64,000 nucleotides of DNA from an uncultured Bacteroidales bacterium (GTDB lineage: Bacteria > Bacteroidota > Bacteroidia > Bacteroidales > F082). Below, piece by piece: positions 61,142 through 64,000 of this stretch; the first letter of the stretch is position 1; each line of letters begins with the position of its first letter. A model generated the notes under the pieces. That model did not search any database and was not told the origin of the DNA. It saw only the letters and a list, made by a program, of their open reading frames with translations. The DNA lies in NCBI GenBank assembly GCA_900318465.1, contig ONKQ01000012.1:1-64000 (forward strand). Reading direction: 5' to 3'. A program made the translations under genes and the position numbers.

Positions 61142-61420
61142 TCAATGAGCCACCGAAATAATCGGTTCACCTAAAGCCTCTGAAATCTTTGCCAATGTGG
61201 AAAGTGTAAAATTATGGCCGCCGCCAATCCAATGCGACACGGCAGCCTCCGAAGTGCCTACCAATTTGGCAAACTCTTTCTGCGACAAACCTTTACGGTG
61301 CAAGGTGGCATCAATATGGTCTGCAATGTCGTATGACCATTCCACCTGTTGCTTGATGGCTTTAGGCGTTTCGTCAAGTACCTGCTGAAAGAGTTGCTCC
61401 GTTTCTGATGCGTGTTTCAT
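61142..61420 (-). CDS. XRE-family HTH regulator, probable antitoxin
   Basis: 92 residues. The central HTH (LSQKEFAKLVGTSEAAVSHW, about 40-59) is of XRE type. The start overlaps the upstream gene's stop by 4 bp (ATGA). Gene order toxin-first then XRE is that of HigBA-like systems. It lies within the DNA bounded by the 152-bp repeats. Confidence 0.8.
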   Translation of the reverse strand: MKHASETEQLFQQVLDETPKAIKQQVEWSYDIADHIDATLHRKGLSQKEFAKLVGTSEAAVSHWIGGGHNFTLSTLAKISEALGEPIISVAH

Positions 61421-61896
61421 AAGTCAAAGATTTGGTCATCAATGCCCTCAATTTCTGTTTCCTCAATGTGGATGGTGCCTTTTTGTTCAGCAAGTCGGAG
61501 AATGTCATCCAATTTCTGAAGCGTGATAACATATCCGTTGAGTTCAGGGTCTTCGTCGTATGTTTTTGTGGTCTTCTGCCCGCCATTGCCGACAATCAGA
61601 ACACTGTCAGATAGCCGTAAACAATAAAGTCTTAACTTGCTGGTTTGTAAAGGTAATGCCGCAACCCTATCGCTATATTTCCCCTCTGGGCGGAAATATC
61701 TCTCCAAAAATCCTACTGCATTCATCATGCGTTGAATGGCGTTCAAAATCTTTTGGAGGTCGGGTTGAAGTGTCGCGTTCTCATTGCCTTTGATGATGAA
61801 CTTTTGAAACTCCGTATAACTCTCACCCTCAAAGCAAATGGTGAAAAGCCCTACTTTTTCGGTCTGCCTAACAGATTGAATAGTTGCTTTTGTCAT
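61417..61896 (-). CDS. Putative RelE/HigB-like toxin partner
   Basis: 159 residues from the ATG at 61896, chosen because the -7 box at 61918-61925 would start the message just before it; an 18-residue upstream extension exists. The strand-rich centre KLRLYCLRLSDSVLIVGNGG followed by KTTKTYDEDPELNGYV recalls RelE/HigB-type RNA-cleaving toxins with an N-terminal addition. It precedes and overlaps an XRE gene. The family is assigned by resemblance only; an uncharacterised TA toxin is equally possible. Confidence 0.6.
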   Translation of the reverse strand: MTKATIQSVRQTEKVGLFTICFEGESYTEFQKFIIKGNENATLQPDLQKILNAIQRMMNAVGFLERYFRPEGKYSDRVAALPLQTSKLRLYCLRLSDSVLIVGNGGQKTTKTYDEDPELNGYVITLQKLDDILRLAEQKGTIHIEETEIEGIDDQIFDL

Positions 61897-61917
61897 AATT
61901 TGAATCGTTTTATGCGG

Positions 61918-61925
61918 CAAAGGTA
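61918..61925 (-). promoter_or_regulatory. -7 box of the toxin-antitoxin-like pair
   Basis: TACCTTTG on the minus strand, 22 nt before the ATG at 61896. Confidence 0.55.
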
Positions 61926-61976
61926 CAAACTTTTTTGAAATAATTATCATTTGAGATAATTTTTTGTTGAATAATA

Positions 61977-62128
61977 GACGTCATCGGCAAGAGCATCTAT
62001 GTGAAGAACTTCATCGAGGAAGACTTGGTGAACTTCAGGGCTAAGGCGAAGGAAGTGACGGAGTAATCCTTTGGATTGTATTGAACAAAAGCCCTGGCAT
62101 TTTGGAGAATGTCAGGGCTTTTTGTGTT
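61977..62128. repeat. 152-bp direct repeat, copy 2 (orphan dehydrogenase 3' end)
   Basis: A second copy of the last 30 or so dehydrogenase codons (frame open through GTGACGGAGTAA, stop at 62064-62066) plus the trailing terminator, with no gene body in front. It closes the segment containing the toxin-antitoxin-like pair. Confidence 0.9.
62087..62123. terminator. Duplicate of the dehydrogenase terminator
   Basis: Identical hairpin to 61086-61122, inside copy 2 of the direct repeat. Confidence 0.8.
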
Positions 62129-62179
62129 GGTGTATTTGCACGTATAGTAATTGCTTTTCAAGGGCAAAAGTAAAAGTTT

Positions 62180-62410
62180 TCAGGGCTGCTTCCCTTTTCT
62201 TTTGAATGAAAAGAAAACCGCGAACACTGTAATCAGCAAAACACAAAGCCATCCGTTTTCCCAAATAGCATGAATTTTTTTTGATAGGGAAATCATTCCA
62301 ATTATTGCCAAAAACAACCCAGCAATAATAGCCAATCCATCAAAGAAAAATGATTCTCTGAGTCTGATAAGAATAACCCCACAAACAATAAGGATGATTG
62401 GGATAAGCAT
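62180..62410 (-). CDS. Small membrane protein, not recognised
   Basis: 76 residues with three hydrophobic segments (IPIILIVCGVILI, LAIIAGLFLAIIGMI, LCVLLITVFAVFF) and a basic end (KRKGKQP). No family recognised. It is the last of a leftward set of membrane proteins with DUF4230 genes. Confidence 0.5.
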   Translation of the reverse strand: MLIPIILIVCGVILIRLRESFFFDGLAIIAGLFLAIIGMISLSKKIHAIWENGWLCVLLITVFAVFFSFKRKGKQP

Positions 62411-62482
62411 GGTAGAAAAGTTTAAGCACTCGTTATTGATATCTTTGATTCCGAACGGGTGCTTGGTTTTTATGGGTCGGTA

Positions 62483-62665
62483 TCAAACATAGTAAAACAG
62501 TGTGGCTCCCATGCCCAAAATGAGCAAGGCGTAGCCAATAACGGACCATAGAACATCATGGTCGTTATCGATGAGTGGATCACCGTCATTGATTTTTGGA
62601 AAATGGCCAAAGAGGACTACAACAAGCAGGCCTATGGCGGCAGTGATTAAGCTTATTTTTCCCAT
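62483..62665 (-). CDS. Small two-span membrane protein, not recognised
   Basis: 60 residues: helices ISLITAAIGLLVVVLFGHF and VIGYALLILGMGATLFYYV flank an acidic loop (NDGDPLIDNDHD). It follows a DUF4230 gene by 21 nt and probably shares its transcript. Confidence 0.55.
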   Translation of the reverse strand: MGKISLITAAIGLLVVVLFGHFPKINDGDPLIDNDHDVLWSVIGYALLILGMGATLFYYV

Positions 62666-62686
62666 TGTAATAGTGTTTTTGTAGAG

Positions 62687-63481
62687 TTATAAACTTTTGT
62701 TTTCCAATCCGATTATTGAGGCATTGTCGGTTGCGGTTGTTTCTTTTATGGTGATGATGGCTTCCTTGAATCCGAAGGTTTTGAAGATGTTGCTCATTTT
62801 CTCAATGCCGTATTTGTTAGCCTTTTCGAGGATATTCTCGCTCATGGCATGGTCATACATTGTGATTTTGCCTCGGCTGACCAATTCCGAAATGCTCTCT
62901 TCGTCCCAATAGTTACCATCGCGGTGGAAGAACTCTATGTCGGAGGGGTTGATGATGATGTCGAAGATTTCGGCCTCGGGAAGCGTGGCATAGAGCGTGT
63001 CGTTTTGGATCTTGAAATCGTCCTCGGTCAGTTTTGAGAAATTCAGGCCTGCTCTAATTTTTCCTTTGGCGATAAGGACAATCTTGCCAATTTCAGTTGA
63101 ATCAATTTGAGTTCCCACCTCTGTCTTACCCAATCCCAATTGCCTTTTGTACCAATTGTCGCTTTTTTTGTAAACCTTACGCTCCTTGTACTTGTATTTG
63201 GTATCTTCGATGACCAATTCTTCATAGAAACAAGCCGTTGTGAACTCGGCTATTTTCTTGATTTCCTTAACCAAATTGGTGGTTTTTTCGATTTCAAGTT
63301 TCCTATTGGCGAATCCGATGTTGAAGTGGAAGGGGTTGATGAGGAAAATGAAAACGAAAGCGAAGACAAGAACGGCGGTGGCAATCAAAAATAAAGGCCT
63401 TGTTTTGAATAAGTTAAAGCCGTCCTTGTTTGGTTTGGCTTCCTTTTGGACAGTTTTCTTACCAGTAGTTTTGTTTTCCAT
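62687..63481 (-). CDS. DUF4230 membrane-anchored protein
   Basis: 264 residues. One N-terminal anchor (PLFLIATAVLVFAFVFIFL, about 29-47), then the DUF4230 domain (TACFYEELVIEDTKY, IVLIAKGKIRAGLNFSKL, LYATLPEAEIFDIIINPSDI) and a helical end (GIEKMSNIFKTFGFKEA). The family is common in Bacteroidota and of unknown function. It pairs with another DUF4230 gene upstream, 2 bp apart. Confidence 0.85.
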   Translation of the reverse strand: MENKTTGKKTVQKEAKPNKDGFNLFKTRPLFLIATAVLVFAFVFIFLINPFHFNIGFANRKLEIEKTTNLVKEIKKIAEFTTACFYEELVIEDTKYKYKERKVYKKSDNWYKRQLGLGKTEVGTQIDSTEIGKIVLIAKGKIRAGLNFSKLTEDDFKIQNDTLYATLPEAEIFDIIINPSDIEFFHRDGNYWDEESISELVSRGKITMYDHAMSENILEKANKYGIEKMSNIFKTFGFKEAIITIKETTATDNASIIGLENKSL

Positions 63482-63483
63482 AG

Positions 63484-64000
63484 TTATTCGAATTTTATAG
63501 TGATGACTTCAAATCCTAATTGTGTGAGTAATACTTTGAAGAAGCCTTTGGCGTTGTTTTCGGCATCTTGCAAGATGCCCATGTTGGGAATGTCTTCTCG
63601 TATGGCATTCTCGGCTTGGATTTTGAGGTCGTTTGTTTCTTCTATGGTGAATTCTTTTCTCGCACCTGATATTTCTGAAAAGGCGACATGAATCTTTTCT
63701 GGTGGCATGTTGAATGACAGCACCTTTGCTCTTGGAAGCACGACAGAAACAGTCTTCTCCTCCTTGTTGAAAGTTACGTTGTTCATTGAAAACTCTTGCA
63801 TGTCGATACCCGCTTTGATGTAAGCCACGCTGTTGAAAATGATTTTTCTTTCACCATTTTTGTACCATTTGGGGTCGTTGGCCTTGATGATTTTGGTTAC
63901 GGTGTATTCCACTGTTCCTAATTCGGCCATAGTTTCAAGTCCCATAATTCTTTTGTTCAACGAATCTTCTTCTGGCTTGCACGAAAACATACTCATCAGC
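63484..64000 (-). CDS. DUF4230 lipoprotein, 5' end beyond the window
   Basis: At least 171 residues. The visible N-terminal LMSMFSCKPEED looks like the end of a lipoprotein signal (lipobox with Cys), so the true start lies past position 64000. The body (IIFNSVAYIKAGIDMQEFSM, VSVVLPRAKVLSFNMPPEKI) is DUF4230 but lacks the anchor of its neighbour, suggesting a lipid-anchored counterpart. Confidence 0.8.
   Translation of the reverse strand, partial: LMSMFSCKPEEDSLNKRIMGLETMAELGTVEYTVTKIIKANDPKWYKNGERKIIFNSVAYIKAGIDMQEFSMNNVTFNKEEKTVSVVLPRAKVLSFNMPPEKIHVAFSEISGARKEFTIEETNDLKIQAENAIREDIPNMGILQDAENNAKGFFKVLLTQLGFEVITIKFE

Noticed and set aside
61977-62066. A separate small gene encoding the dehydrogenase end
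   Set aside because: No start codon or promoter; it is a duplicated 3' end only.

Overview
The window reads as chromosomal DNA of an anaerobic member of the order Bacteroidales (phylum Bacteroidota), probably an uncultured host-associated lineage. Evidence: many transcription units are preceded by the Bacteroidota -7 box TAnnTTTG; there is a giant surface protein with a type IX secretion (Por) C-terminal sorting signal; and there are a bacterial sphingolipid gene pair, a BamA-Skp-Skp-UppS-DUF6089-NadK block typical of the phylum, DUF4230, DUF4956 and DUF2490 families, and a HydE maturase that points to an [FeFe]-hydrogenase elsewhere in the genome. No rRNA, tRNA, CRISPR array or complete insertion sequence was recognised.

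Layout. 88-5976: a 1962-residue secreted FN3/GEVED/adhesin-like protein with a long leader. 6459-7189: a HEPN/MNT toxin-antitoxin type pair, driven by a promoter that is a near-copy of the one in front of the giant gene. 7361-20781: penicillin-binding protein 1C and its usual partner, an alpha-2-macroglobulin lipoprotein. The two are separated by about 5.6 kb holding a DUF1016 nuclease, an MmeI-like restriction-modification enzyme, a RhuM relic, a relic of a pbpC 5' end and a small secreted protein. 20900-24442: an envelope cluster (lipoprotein, YD-like secreted protein, VTC polyphosphate polymerase domain, DUF4956 membrane protein, DUF2490 outer-membrane protein). 24541-26362: a MarR regulator and an AAA/DUF4143 ATPase preceded by a 13 x 33-bp tandem array. 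26928-30427: serine palmitoyltransferase divergent from an SDR reductase and a two-module VOC protein. 30501-42158: a long leftward housekeeping run (Skp-like x2, BamA, UppS, DUF6089, NadK, RsgA, DprA, LepA) headed by a HipA-like kinase/DUF3037 pair. 42261-44159: a FISUMP-like lipoprotein. 44352-49409 rightward: RelA/SpoT, a Fur-family regulator, PurA and a second MNT/HEPN pair.

49557-53620 is an apparent Tat operon: TatA, TatC, a membrane polyferredoxin and a Tat-signal aldo/keto reductase with ferredoxin domain, followed by convergent hydE. 54818-57084 holds a small membrane protein and a SWIM zinc-finger protein. 57187-61065 holds EtfB, EtfA, a tiny membrane peptide and an acyl-CoA dehydrogenase that is frameshifted and lacks the segment expected to carry the catalytic glutamate. 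The last 152 bp of that region (3' end plus terminator) are repeated 1001 bp downstream, on the far side of a two-gene toxin-antitoxin-like cassette. The window ends in small membrane proteins and two DUF4230 genes, the last one cut by the window edge.

Recurring themes are (i) small mobile or defence modules set into otherwise conserved operons, some leaving duplicated gene ends, and (ii) several families of short intergenic repeats that in places extend into or interrupt reading frames (tatC, etfB and the VTC gene). The most unusual loci are the duplicated acyl-CoA dehydrogenase end around the toxin-antitoxin cassette, the pbpC relic, the 33-bp array, the Tat/polyferredoxin operon and the VTC-DUF4956 envelope cluster.
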